This document shows positions 18,176 through 25,116 of a stretch of DNA of 64,000 nucleotides, piece by piece. The notes under the pieces are model-generated. The model saw nothing but the letters and a program-made list of their open reading frames with translations. It searched no databases and had not been told where the DNA came from. Source of the stretch: Chloroflexota bacterium (GTDB lineage Bacteria > Chloroflexota > Anaerolineae > Aggregatilineales > Phototrophicaceae); NCBI GenBank assembly GCA_016223085.1, contig JACRPS010000031.1:68273-132272 (forward strand), written 5' to 3'. The position numbers and the translations under genes are program-made. The number at the start of each line of letters is the position of its first letter. Positions within the stretch are counted from its first letter, which is position 1.

Positions 18176-18535
18176 GTATCCAGGTTGGCCGGATGGTCGC
18201 TCTCCTGCTGCGGCAGGGGGGAGGAAAGTCCGCTCTCCACAGGGCGCGGTGCTGGCTAACAGCCAGGCGGGGAAACCCGACGGCAGAGTGCCACAGAGAA
18301 GTGTATTGCCCCGCGCGAGCGGGGTGAGGGTGAAACGGTGGTGTAAGAGACCACCGGCGCGGCCAGCGATGGTCGCGGCCAGGCAAACCCCACCGGGAGC
18401 AAGGTCAAGCAGGCGCATTGGGGCGGCCCGTCCCGCAAAAAGCGCCGGGTAGACTGCTAGAGCTTCCGAGTAATCGGAAGTCGAGATAGATGACCGTCCT
18501 CGACAGAAAGCGGCTTATAAGGCCGACCTGGATAC
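18176..18535 (+). ncRNA. rnpB: RNase P RNA, bacterial type A
   Basis: Catalytic RNA of ribonuclease P, which trims the 5' leader of tRNA precursors. All universal blocks are present in order: GAGGAAAGTCC at 18221-18231, the GGGGAAACCC segment, GGGTGAAACGGTGGTGTAAG, GGAGCAAGGTCAAG, GGGTAGACTGCT, and the 3' block AGATAGATGACCGTCC running to CGACAGAA. The ends pair: GTATCCAGGTTGGCC at the 5' end with GGCCGACCTGGATAC at the 3' end, which sets the boundaries and gives about 360 nt. The last 30 nt lie inside a 60-bp direct repeat used as an integration site, so the gene stays whole after insertion. A terminator hairpin follows. Confidence 0.96.
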
Positions 18536-18565
18536 CATCAGACCTCAGCTTCACTGGGGTCTGAT
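18506..18565. repeat. attL: left copy of a perfect 60-bp direct repeat
   Basis: Sixty bases (starting GAAAGCGGCTTATAAGGCCG and ending GGGGTCTGAT) are identical to 38783-38842. The copy covers the 3' end of rnpB and its terminator stem, and the last codons and stop of the element's integrase on the other strand. An identical pair, one in an RNA gene 3' end next to an integrase, is the usual sign of site-specific integration. Confidence 0.95.
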
Positions 18566-19461
18566 TCATTTTCCGCTTTTGCTCCAAAAGAATTGAGAAT
18601 GTGCAGTTCCATTGCTTCCTGAAACTGCTCCGGCCCAAACTGAAGATACTTCAATGTTGTTTTAATGTCCTTATGTCCCATCAGTTCTTTCAGTACCTCA
18701 ATAGACACTCCTCTCAGCCGAAGGTGAATGGCAAAGGTGTGACGTAACGCATGTGGCGTAATACCCTTGCCAGATAAGCCACATGCCTCAAGGTGAGCAT
18801 AAAAGGCTGGATAGAAAAATTCCTTTCTCCAATAGTCCCCGCCCGTGCTGGGGAATAGATACTGATCGGCGGGACGTTCCGCAACCCAGGCGGCCAGTTC
18901 ATCAAAGAACTTTTGGGGTATGGGCAGAACCCGATCACGCTTGCCTTTTGTCTCCCGAACGATCAGTACCCTGTCGACTAGATGCACATCACCAACACGC
19001 AGCTTGCGTAATTCATCGCGGCGAACCCCGAACCAGGCCAGCGTTTTCCACGCCATGCCATTCCGCCAGCGTACCCATTTTGTTGACCCTGGCGCGGGGG
19101 TCATGACAAACCGCCGTAGCTCATCATGAGACAGCCAGACCGGGACACGCTGCTGCATCTTGGGTAGGGTCAGTCGTTCGGTGATGTTCTCGGTGACGAC
19201 GTGCTGCAATTTCAGCCACTTCCAAAACGTGCTAAAGCCGCCGATCTTGCGGTGAATGGTGGCAGTCTTGAGGCCGTTCTTGCTCATATGGCGCATGAAG
19301 GCCCGCAGATCGTCAACGGTCATATCCTCGACTGGTTTAGGAGCGAACGCATCCAGAGTCCGCAGATCGCTGAGATAGGCTGTGACCGTCGCCTTTGCAA
19401 GCTGGCGCTCGTGTTCCAGATATTCTCTATACGCTGCCAGCAGACTCGGAATGGTGTTCAT
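18538..19461 (-). CDS. int: Tyrosine site-specific integrase of the element
   Basis: A 307-aa XerC/D-like tyrosine recombinase that should integrate and excise the element at rnpB. It has an N-terminal SAM-like core-binding domain (about residues 5-90) and a catalytic domain with Arg in WFGVRRDEL near 146, HALRHTF near 240 (His and second Arg), GHKDIKTTLKYL near 265 (second His and nucleophilic Tyr). Only one integrase lies next to the att repeat. Its final codons and TGA stop fall inside the 60-bp repeat, so the protein C-terminus is encoded by att DNA. Start ATG 19461 is the only plausible one. Confidence 0.95.
   Translation of the reverse strand: MNTIPSLLAAYREYLEHERQLAKATVTAYLSDLRTLDAFAPKPVEDMTVDDLRAFMRHMSKNGLKTATIHRKIGGFSTFWKWLKLQHVVTENITERLTLPKMQQRVPVWLSHDELRRFVMTPAPGSTKWVRWRNGMAWKTLAWFGVRRDELRKLRVGDVHLVDRVLIVRETKGKRDRVLPIPQKFFDELAAWVAERPADQYLFPSTGGDYWRKEFFYPAFYAHLEACGLSGKGITPHALRHTFAIHLRLRGVSIEVLKELMGHKDIKTTLKYLQFGPEQFQEAMELHILNSFGAKAENESDPSEAEV
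18539..18580 (+). terminator. rnpB terminator, kept inside the att repeat
   Basis: A 10-bp stem, CAGACCTCAG with CTGGGGTCTG (one T-G pair) and a CTTCA loop, follows the rnpB 3' end, with a T-rich tract from 18564. It also lies at the convergent 3' end of the integrase gene. The stem is copied at attR, but without the T-tract. Confidence 0.8.
18573..18584. repeat. Left 12-bp inverted repeat inside the element end
   Basis: CCGCTTTTGCTC lies 7 bp inside attL; its exact reverse complement is at 38756-38767, 15 bp inside attR. Such paired sites next to att cores could be integrase arm sites. It falls in the integrase coding sequence. Confidence 0.5.
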
Positions 19462-19464
19462 CGT

Positions 19465-19566
19465 TCAGCCAATCGCTCGAATTTTGGTAGACAGACGGTA
19501 GCGACGCTTCTTTTCCCGCCAATATTCCCGTTGATCGCTGTAAACACGCGGGCGGCCTACTGCCAC
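19465..19566 (-). CDS. Possible small basic protein (33 aa)
   Basis: An open frame starting at GTG 19566 gives a 33-aa peptide with GRPRVYSDQREYW followed by REKKRRYR, a short basic pattern often seen in small DNA-associated proteins of mobile elements. It overlaps nothing on its strand and lies between the integrase and the membrane protein gene. There is no ATG and no clear ribosome site, so the call is weak. Confidence 0.3.
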   Translation of the reverse strand: MAVGRPRVYSDQREYWREKKRRYRLSTKIRAIG

Positions 19567-19580
19567 CGGCTTTGTCCCGG

Positions 19581-20483
19581 TCAGTTGCCAGGGCTGAACG
19601 CCGTTACGGAGCGACCATCCATCACCGGTAGGGCTAAAAAATCCTCATGCCCGTGCCCGTTGCTGTTGGCTGTCGCCACCGGCGCGGGCGCGGCCTCTGG
19701 CACGGCCTCTGCGGTGTACCAGTCATCCGCCTGCATTTCGCGCCAGACCAGCGCCTTCCACGTCGCTGTGGTGATCGCAGCATAGTTCTCTTTGAAGTAT
19801 TTCCGGCCTTTGTTCTTTGCCAGCAGCATCTCCCTCAGAACGTTGGCATACATCTGTTTCCAGGCCGCGCTTTTCTCCGGTGCGCTGGTAGCCGCCTTCC
19901 ATTCAGCCAGCGCCGCTTGATAGTCATTCTCGTTTTGCTGGCGCTGGTCAATCGCGGCCAGGATGAGTCGTTCCCCGATCAGCGACATAAACAGCACGGC
20001 CACCGGCGGGGCAAAGGTTTCCAACAGGCCGAACAAATCTATCGGCTGGGCAATCACCCAGTTCCCCACCAACGCCATGAGCACCCCGAACGAGATAGGA
20101 ACAATCATCACCAGCCGGGCACGTCCAGCGAAATAAACCCGCATTGCCAGTGTGCTGACGATCACCAGAAATTCAGCCAACAGGAACGTGGCCGCGCCCG
20201 CGATGGCTGCCTGGTCACTGTCGGCAATCCCGGCCAGGAAATAGTCCCGGCCAGCAGTAAAGAGCCGGAACAGCGACGGCGCGGCGGCAGCGACAAATAC
20301 GATCACCATCGCCAGAGTGACCAGTGCCGTCACCCAGCCGGGATAGCGGCTGAACGCAGCAGCATTGAACTGGTCACGGGCGGGCATGTCGCCAGCCGCT
20401 TTCGTGACCATCTCCCGCGCCCGCGCCCGTGCGTCTATCCGTTCGTCAATTGTCAAGCTCACTATCTGCTGAAGGTCAATCAT
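19581..20483 (-). CDS. Element membrane protein, unknown function
   Basis: A 300-aa protein I cannot place. It has a charged N-terminal helix (residues 10-45), four hydrophobic segments (about 50-72, 91-117, 124-145 and 153-172), a charged helical region (about 175-260) and an Ala/Pro-rich tail. The start at 20483 has AAGGAG in front of it (AAGGAGTATATC spacing). In temperate viruses and ICEs a membrane protein near the integrase often acts in exclusion or DNA entry, but nothing here shows that. It is probably in one leftward operon with the genes to its right. Confidence 0.6.
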   Translation of the reverse strand: MIDLQQIVSLTIDERIDARARAREMVTKAAGDMPARDQFNAAAFSRYPGWVTALVTLAMVIVFVAAAAPSLFRLFTAGRDYFLAGIADSDQAAIAGAATFLLAEFLVIVSTLAMRVYFAGRARLVMIVPISFGVLMALVGNWVIAQPIDLFGLLETFAPPVAVLFMSLIGERLILAAIDQRQQNENDYQAALAEWKAATSAPEKSAAWKQMYANVLREMLLAKNKGRKYFKENYAAITTATWKALVWREMQADDWYTAEAVPEAAPAPVATANSNGHGHEDFLALPVMDGRSVTAFSPGN

Positions 20484-20514
20484 GATATACTCCTTTATGT
20501 AGAAACCTGTTGTT

Positions 20515-20549
20515 AACCGCGCCGGTCAGGCCCCCTGGCTGGCGCGGTT
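20515..20549. terminator. Hairpin between the zinc-ribbon and membrane protein genes
   Basis: Sixteen-bp arms (AACCGCGCCGGTCAGG and CCTGGCTGGCGCGGTT) pair with two G-T type mismatches around CCC. The T-run (GTTTTA) follows on the plus strand, while the genes run leftward, so it may be a processing site or attenuator rather than a plain terminator. Confidence 0.45.
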
Positions 20550-20561
20550 GTTTTACTTAGC

Positions 20562-20599
20562 AGATCGGTATGTGACTGGTCGGTGTCACACAACGATCT
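20562..20599. repeat. 38-bp palindrome, left copy
   Basis: Arms AGATCGGTATGTGAC and GTCACACAACGATCT pair at 13 of 15 positions around 8 bp. A second copy of the same design lies at 20973-21010. The inner 17 bp (20585-20601) is the exact reverse complement of 20971-20987, so the two copies bracket one gene. Confidence 0.7.
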
Positions 20600-20603
20600 G
20601 GTA

Positions 20604-20957
20604 CTACTGGCGACGCTGGGCGCGCGCTTCAAGCATCGCGCGGCGCTCCATAGCCTCTGTATCTTTTGCCAGCAAAAGCAGATCATTGATTTCACCCTTC
20701 AAGCGGTTCAAACATTCCCGGTGGTGTTCAATATCTTCATCGCGCTTGATCGCATCCCGAATCTTTTGCAGTTCGTGAAGCGCGCCAATCCAGGCGGCGT
20801 GGGCTTCTTTTTGCCGTCGCTCCCGGCGCTTGCGACACTTCGGGCTACAGGTGGTTTTACTGAGAAGGTGCATACCCTCAAACGGCTTGCCACACTCGGA
20901 ACACTTGCCCCCGGTTGTCCACTCATAAGGTATTCCCGTTCCATACTCGTATTCCAT
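20604..20957 (-). CDS. Small zinc-ribbon protein
   Basis: A 117-aa protein with a putative zinc site of two CxxC-type knuckles (KCSECGKPF near residues 18-26 and TCSPKCRKRRERRQ near 36-49), followed by a long charged helix that may form a coiled coil (about 50-115). It probably binds nucleic acid or a protein partner; no named family. The gene is bracketed by a pair of 38-bp palindromes. Confidence 0.6.
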   Translation of the reverse strand: MEYEYGTGIPYEWTTGGKCSECGKPFEGMHLLSKTTCSPKCRKRRERRQKEAHAAWIGALHELQKIRDAIKRDEDIEHHRECLNRLKGEINDLLLLAKDTEAMERRAMLEARAQRRQ

Positions 20958-20972
20958 CGTCAGTCCTTTGCC

Positions 20973-21010
20973 AGATCGTTGTGTGACAATTGCTCGTCAC
21001 GGAACGATCT
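20973..21010. repeat. 38-bp palindrome, right copy
   Basis: Arms AGATCGTTGTGTGAC and GTCACGGAACGATCT pair at 13 of 15 positions around 8 bp. It abuts the stop codon of the HNH gene at 21013 and lies just upstream of the zinc-ribbon start, so it could act as operator, terminator or recombination site. Confidence 0.7.
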
Positions 21011-21012
21011 AC

Positions 21013-21432
21013 CTAAAATAACCTCATCTGCCCAGACTCCTGGGCGCTCTGTTCCCGCTTTGCCCGCCGGGTCTGCCGGGCGTTCTCGATGTGAATGTCC
21101 AGATCGGCGAACAGGTGGCACCGCTGGCACAGCGCAGCCAGGTTCTCATCCCGCACATCCAGCTTGTCGTGCCGGTCGCCGGGCGTGCCGTCCGGCTTAT
21201 CCACGCCGATGTGATGGACGGTGAGCATCACCTTGATGGGACGGTACCATTGTGCGTCTGGCTCATCTTCCGGGGACGCCAGTTCCCACAGGGCGGGGTT
21301 GACCCGGTTGCGGCGGATATAGGTATCATTGGGCGCGCCGCACCACTCGCACTTACCACCGGCGCGCTCGTAGCGAATGCGGCGGCTGATTTCCTCCCAG
21401 TTGGCCGGGTAAGCGTCCTTACGCATTGCCAT
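21013..21432 (-). CDS. HNH endonuclease domain protein
   Basis: A 139-aa protein with an HNH nuclease fold: zinc-binding CEWCGAPN near residues 30-37, LTVHHIGVDKPDG near 70-82 (catalytic His pair), and DENLAALCQRCH near 95-106. HNH proteins nick or cut DNA; in phages and mobile elements they often help replication or packaging. The start at 21432 is chosen because the longer form (21489) would overlap the upstream gene by 71 nt; overlap is then 14 nt. Part of the leftward replication operon. Its exact target is unknown. Confidence 0.82.
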   Translation of the reverse strand: MAMRKDAYPANWEEISRRIRYERAGGKCEWCGAPNDTYIRRNRVNPALWELASPEDEPDAQWYRPIKVMLTVHHIGVDKPDGTPGDRHDKLDVRDENLAALCQRCHLFADLDIHIENARQTRRAKREQSAQESGQMRLF

Positions 21433-21685
21433 TGTCGCCACTCGCTTTTGTAATACTGGATGCGTGCCGGCTGATGATGAATGTCCCATCTGCCAGTGAC
21501 AAAGTGTACAGGTTCGTGTTCTGTTCTTTTAGAACCTGGGCGCGTGTGCCCACTGGAAACAAGACTAGCGGCGGGTCGTATTTAATGCCGCGCGCCGCAT
21601 CGCCGTAGCGCAGAATGGGCCGGGACAGTTCCACCCATTCGCCTGGCTCATAGAACGGGAAGGTTGGTTTGGTTCTCTTGCTCAT
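21419..21685 (-). CDS. Hypothetical protein, 88 aa
   Basis: A small protein with a Pro/aromatic-rich N-terminus (FYEPGEWVELSRP) and a beta-rich body (LVLFPVGTRAQVLKEQ, LYTLSLADGTFIIS), which looks like a small SH3-like barrel, though no family is recognised. It overlaps the upstream gene by an ATGA junction and the HNH gene by 14 nt, a sign of translational coupling in the operon. Confidence 0.6.
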   Translation of the reverse strand: MSKRTKPTFPFYEPGEWVELSRPILRYGDAARGIKYDPPLVLFPVGTRAQVLKEQNTNLYTLSLADGTFIISRHASSITKASGDNGNA

Positions 21686-21978
21686 CGTCGTCTCCTCAGT
21701 TCCATTTCAATCGCCGTTGCCTCAGCCCCGTAGCACTGTTCCCATTCAATCCAGCCGTCATCCACGCGCGGCTGGCAGGGAATGTCATCCACGAATGCCC
21801 CGCGCGGCTCCGGGATAAGCGCGCACAGTGCCTTGTAGCGTTCGCCCAGATCGGCGTTGCTCATGTGCTGCAACGCCCCGGCATTAACCAGCTTTTCAGC
21901 GTCGTTGTAGGCTTGCCAGGCAATGAAGTTTGCCAGCCGTTGACGCTCCGCATAGTCGTCCAAAATCACTTCAAGCAC
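21682..21978 (-). CDS. Hypothetical protein, 98 aa
   Basis: An acidic, mostly helical protein without a recognised domain. It joins the next gene through a 4-nt ATGA overlap and starts 3 bp after the upstream gene's stop, so it is firmly part of the leftward operon. No membrane segment or signal peptide. Confidence 0.6.
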   Translation of the reverse strand: MLEVILDDYAERQRLANFIAWQAYNDAEKLVNAGALQHMSNADLGERYKALCALIPEPRGAFVDDIPCQPRVDDGWIEWEQCYGAEATAIEMELRRRR

Positions 21979-21981
21979 TCC

Positions 21982-22326
21982 TTAATACCCAAGCAGGACT
22001 TCGAGCCACGACATTTCGCGCAGCAACTGCTTTTCGAGTTGCTGCTGTTCTTGGTTCATTTGAATCAGGTAATCCCCGTAGCCGCCCATCGCATACAGCG
22101 GCTCAATCTCCTTGTTCCATCGGGCGTCCAATTCATCCAACTCGCGCTTGGTGGTCTGCCACTCGTCATAGCGCATTGCATCCCCTTTGCCGATCAGTCG
22201 CACGTATTCAAGATAGTCAAGATCAACGCTTTCGGGCGTAATCCATCCCGCAGCGATCAACATCTGCTCATACTCAGTTGGCTGATAGTACGTGTGTGCG
22301 TTCACTTCAAACTCTCCTGTATCCAT
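21982..22326 (-). CDS. Hypothetical acidic protein, 114 aa
   Basis: An acidic helical protein with YYQPTEYEQMLIAAGWITPE near the N-terminus and a possible coiled coil near residues 92-106 (QMNQEQQQLEKQLLREM). No known family. Its first 25 nt overlap the end of an out-of-frame primase-like remnant, which suggests it once followed a primase gene in the operon. Confidence 0.6.
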   Translation of the reverse strand: MDTGEFEVNAHTYYQPTEYEQMLIAAGWITPESVDLDYLEYVRLIGKGDAMRYDEWQTTKRELDELDARWNKEIEPLYAMGGYGDYLIQMNQEQQQLEKQLLREMSWLEVLLGY

Positions 22327-22454
22327 GCCTTAACTGACTCGCGGCCAGCGCCCAAATAGAATTCGTTGACATCCTTGTACCCGGCGGGCACCTGAACCGG
22401 GCGGATGAGGTGTAGGTCATGAATGCTCCTTTTAGGTTCGTCATTAGTTCCACT
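22302..22454 (-). pseudogene. Primase/toprim-like C-terminal remnant
   Basis: An open stretch without an ATG encodes RPVQVPAGYKDVNEFYLGAG followed by RESVKAWIQESLK and a stop. KDVNE plus a terminal WIxE helix is typical of the end of toprim/DnaG-like primases. A good ribosome site (AAAAGGAG) and ATG near 22409 sit just upstream but lead into the wrong frame. It looks like the tail of a lost primase, replaced upstream by the iteron region; a short frameshifted gene is the alternative. Confidence 0.4.
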
Positions 22455-22650
22455 TTAGACTTGTCTAGTTCCACGTTAGGCGCGTCTAGTTCCACTCTAG
22501 TTCCACTTTTGTTCCACCCCTTTATGAACCTACTAATTACCCTCCTGACCCTTTAAGACCCTTTAAAATCAGTTTTGTTCCACTTTCAAGGGTGTCTCCC
22601 CGCGCGCGCGCGTAGAGGGGTGGAACTAGTGGAACTGGTGGAACTGGAAC
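22447..22650. promoter_or_regulatory. Iteron cluster, candidate replication origin
   Basis: GTTCCAC occurs at 22447, 22468, 22489, 22500, 22511 and 22577, with spacings of 21, 21, 11 and 11 bp, that is, whole helical turns. The reverse form GTGGAAC occurs at 22620, 22629 and 22638. Between them lie an AT-rich stretch (22518-22576) with a repeated ACCCTTTAA and an alternating CG run (22600-22612). It abuts the 3' end of the RepA-like gene. This is the usual layout of a theta or rolling origin bound by an initiator. Confidence 0.65.
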
Positions 22651-23852
22651 TACTCGGTGAGACAGGCTTCTCCTGATTCAGTGATGATGTAGCGATCATC
22701 GGTAAAGACAACGTGCTTCGATTTCATCAGACTCTTCAGCGTTCGGTGCAGCGTGGATTTGCTGATACCTGTCGCATCCTGAATGGCGGAGAACGCCAGT
22801 CCAGACTCGTAGCCTTCAATCGCTTCCAGCACGCGCTTGCCGTTCTGTGTCGGCGGATCTGTCAGCGCGTTCAGGTTCACGACGCGCCCGGCTTCCACCA
22901 GCACGGCACTCTCCAGCGTGACTCCATCCACCTGAACCGATTTGGGAATCAGTTGCAGGTAGCGGGGTTCGCTTTCAGCCAGGTGCTTATTCTTGCCGCC
23001 TTGCTCGAACGTGTTATAGACGCCGATCTGCTGTTCCATGCGCTGGAGGAACAACACACTGTCGCAGGCCGCATACAACGCCGTGTTGCCGCGCATCTTG
23101 CCATCCTTGCCCGTGTGGTGCACCAGCAGCATCCCGCAGTCCAGTTCCCGCATGATCTGATCGCAGGCTGTGACAAACGTCCCCATATCTTTGGTGCTGT
23201 TTTCGTCCGCCCCGATCATGCAGCGGGCGACGGTATCAATGACCACCATCTGCGGCTTGTGCGGGCGAACCTCGGTGATAAACGCTGTTGTATCCGTCGC
23301 ATCCATCAGGTTCACCGCCCGCTTGAAAAACACCAACGTGTCCGAGTCTTTCTGATGGTGGACTTTCCAGGCTTCCCACCGTCCGCTGAACCCGTGCAGA
23401 CCTTCGCCAGCCACGTAGATCACACCGGCGCCTGCCGTCGCCATGATCGCGGCGATGTCCAGCGCCACAAAGGATTTGCCCGCACCGGAAGGCCCCACCA
23501 GCGCATTGAATCCGCGCTGGTAGATCGCGTATTCGCTCAGGGCGTATTCAGGCCGGATGAGATACTTCAGATCGTTGGCTTTAATCAGGTTGGTGTCCAG
23601 CTTGACGATGTGCGGCTGCGCCGGTGCGGGGGCAGTTGGGTCAATGAACTGGACTTTCTTGGCGACTTCCGGCCACCGCTGCGCCAGTGTCATCTTGCGC
23701 CAGTCCGGTGTCACCATCTGCAAATCAGCCAGCAGGTCAAATGACTCCCGCGTTGCCATGTCAGGGCTGACCGGGAAACCCGACACACATCGGGCGATCA
23801 GCCACAGGTCATAGTCGCTCAAACGCAGCGAGTTAAGCGGTCTTGCGGGCAT
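22650..23852 (-). CDS. RepA-like replicative ATPase (AAA_25) with winged helix
   Basis: A 400-aa RecA-fold ATPase like the RSF1010 RepA helicase family. Walker A GPSGAGKS is near residue 121, Walker B MVVIDTVAR near 202, and the family motif LLVHHTGKDGKMRGNTAL near 243-260. The N-terminal 90 residues are separate, and a C-terminal winged helix (about 330-400, SKSTLHRTLKSLMKS) could bind the neighbouring iterons. It probably drives replication of the excised element. ATG 23852 has AAGGAG 8 nt upstream; a longer frame to 23966 lacks one. Overlaps the upstream gene by 20 nt. Confidence 0.85.
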   Translation of the reverse strand: MPARPLNSLRLSDYDLWLIARCVSGFPVSPDMATRESFDLLADLQMVTPDWRKMTLAQRWPEVAKKVQFIDPTAPAPAQPHIVKLDTNLIKANDLKYLIRPEYALSEYAIYQRGFNALVGPSGAGKSFVALDIAAIMATAGAGVIYVAGEGLHGFSGRWEAWKVHHQKDSDTLVFFKRAVNLMDATDTTAFITEVRPHKPQMVVIDTVARCMIGADENSTKDMGTFVTACDQIMRELDCGMLLVHHTGKDGKMRGNTALYAACDSVLFLQRMEQQIGVYNTFEQGGKNKHLAESEPRYLQLIPKSVQVDGVTLESAVLVEAGRVVNLNALTDPPTQNGKRVLEAIEGYESGLAFSAIQDATGISKSTLHRTLKSLMKSKHVVFTDDRYIITESGEACLTE

Positions 23853-24033
23853 CGCTGGACTCCTTGTACACATCGCGCCAGTAGGCTTGTATCCGCTGTT
23901 GCGCCCAATCTTCGAGCGGGCGCGGGGCGCACAGCCGCCGTAGGTGTTCTTCCCGCCGGGCGGCATGTTCCAGCCGGGCTTGCTCCGCCGCGCGCTGCGC
24001 TTCCATCTGAGCCGGGGTGAGGATGGGTTTCAT
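23833..24033 (-). CDS. Small charged helical protein, 66 aa
   Basis: A helical protein rich in Ala, Arg and Glu (QMEAQRAAEQARLEHAARRE), coiled-coil-like, followed by LEDWAQQRIQAYWRDVYKE. ATG 24033 is chosen because AAGGTGG precedes it; a frame to 24141 has no ribosome site. It overlaps the start of the RepA-like gene, so the two are probably co-translated. No family known. Confidence 0.5.
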   Translation of the reverse strand: MKPILTPAQMEAQRAAEQARLEHAARREEHLRRLCAPRPLEDWAQQRIQAYWRDVYKESSDARKTA

Positions 24034-24202
24034 CGCTGCCCACCTTTCGGAAAGGTGAGAGCATCGGGAGAATATCCCCCTGTGAGTTGATTTAAGAGGG
24101 TAACTTGCAGTATGATGCTCATAGCGTTTACCTTCGATCATGTTTTATGTTTGGGTAGGGGCTGGCAGGGTTGGGCGACTCTGACAGCCTTTTTCTTTAC
24201 CG
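24034..24202. other. Short non-coding gap in the leftward operon
   Basis: 169 bp between the 182-aa and 66-aa genes. It holds a short stem (CACCTTTCGGAAAGGTG near 24041-24057) that would overlap the ribosome site of the 66-aa gene on the reverse strand and could limit its translation. I see nothing else. Confidence 0.35.
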
Positions 24203-24751
24203 CTATGCCGTCATGCCGTCCGGCTCGGTGTCCAGCGCGCCCAGGCCGCGCGCCGCTTTCCGCCGCACGATCTCCTGATACAGCGCCTGGGACAATCCCA
24301 GCGCGTTCAGCGTTTGATCGCACGGTATCGCGTGCTGCTGGCGCAACATTCCAATCGTCACCAAAAAGTCCAGCACGCGGGCATAGCTGTAATCCAGGTC
24401 ATCATCCGTCAGGCATGTCAGATTGATGACCGCCTCATCATCGCCGCTGAAAATCTCATCTATCCAGCCGACTTCCACCGGGTCGAGCACGTCCTCTTCC
24501 GGCATAATGGGCTGAAGCAGGGCGCTGAGGATGTCCAGGTTCCACACGCCCATTTCGCCGTACCAGCGGAACAGGCCGTCCAGTTCGGGATGGTCACACA
24601 GCAGGATGCTTTCCCTGGAATGGGCAACGAAGTCTCCCCCGTGTAATGTCCCGAAATCGAGAATGAGCGCATCTGACCGCGCCCCCAACTGATACCAGGC
24701 CACCGCGTGGGTACTGTTCCCGCGCTGGCATTCAACAATGATTTGATTCAC
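24203..24751 (-). CDS. Hypothetical acidic protein, 182 aa
   Basis: An acidic soluble protein without a family I recognise. Its first half looks alpha/beta (MNQIIVECQRGN, ALILDFGTLHGGDF), and the second half is helical with many Asp/Glu. It starts within the 3' end of the HTH gene (20-nt overlap), so it belongs to the same leftward transcript. Acidic proteins in this place sometimes act as regulators or DNA mimics, but there is no direct sign. Confidence 0.6.
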   Translation of the reverse strand: MNQIIVECQRGNSTHAVAWYQLGARSDALILDFGTLHGGDFVAHSRESILLCDHPELDGLFRWYGEMGVWNLDILSALLQPIMPEEDVLDPVEVGWIDEIFSGDDEAVINLTCLTDDDLDYSYARVLDFLVTIGMLRQQHAIPCDQTLNALGLSQALYQEIVRRKAARGLGALDTEPDGMTA

Positions 24752-24965
24752 GATGCGTTTCCTCCTGTCGGTTCATAGGTACGAGAATAGTTTTCTGCTT
24801 CAAGCCCAGCTTGAGTAGCCACGTATAGACAGTTGCCTGATCCACGCCCAAAGCCTTTGCTACACTTCTTTGGGAGCCGTACTGTGCAAATTTGTCGGTC
24901 AGAATTTCGGCCATTGACCGCCCATACTCTTTTTCGATCTGCTGATATTTGCTTTGTGCTGCCAT
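24732..24965 (-). CDS. Helix-turn-helix regulator (Cro-like position)
   Basis: A 77-aa protein with an HTH, QRSVAKALGVDQATVYTWLL near residues 33-52, like small Cro or MerR/AlpA-type helices. It is the first gene of the leftward replication and integration operon and is divergent from the XRE gene at 25117, the usual cI/cro arrangement. ATG 24965 has AGGAG 8 nt upstream. It likely binds the large dyad just upstream (24986-25039). Confidence 0.75.
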   Translation of the reverse strand: MAAQSKYQQIEKEYGRSMAEILTDKFAQYGSQRSVAKALGVDQATVYTWLLKLGLKQKTILVPMNRQEETHRESNHC

Positions 24966-24985
24966 GCACAAATCTCCTAGATAAT

Positions 24986-25039
24986 TAGGTGTATATGTCG
25001 TAAACCGAGAGAAAAATAAGGTTTATGCACATACACCTA
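24986..25039. promoter_or_regulatory. Operator-like dyad in the divergent switch region
   Basis: Arms of 20-21 bp (24986-25006 and 25020-25039) share TAGGTGTAT and GTAAACC in inverted order around a 13-bp AT-rich spacer. A related half-site pair (GATTTATGC and GCCGTAAATC) lies at 25087-25111. These repeats fill the gap between the divergent HTH and XRE genes and are the likely binding sites of one or both. Confidence 0.65.
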
Positions 25040-25116
25040 TTATTCTAAGATCAATTGCCCTTCATGTCAATCAATAATGGCATTAAGATTTATGCATAAG
25101 TGCCGTAAATCAGAGT

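Noticed and set aside
18143-18452. Several short open frames across 18143-18452
   Set aside because: They lie inside rnpB, whose conserved blocks and end pairing explain the sequence.
22307-22495. 62-codon open frame (MELDAPNVELDKSKVELM start)
   Set aside because: Its first third is only translated iterons, and the rest is out of frame with the primase-like tail, so it is not a gene.
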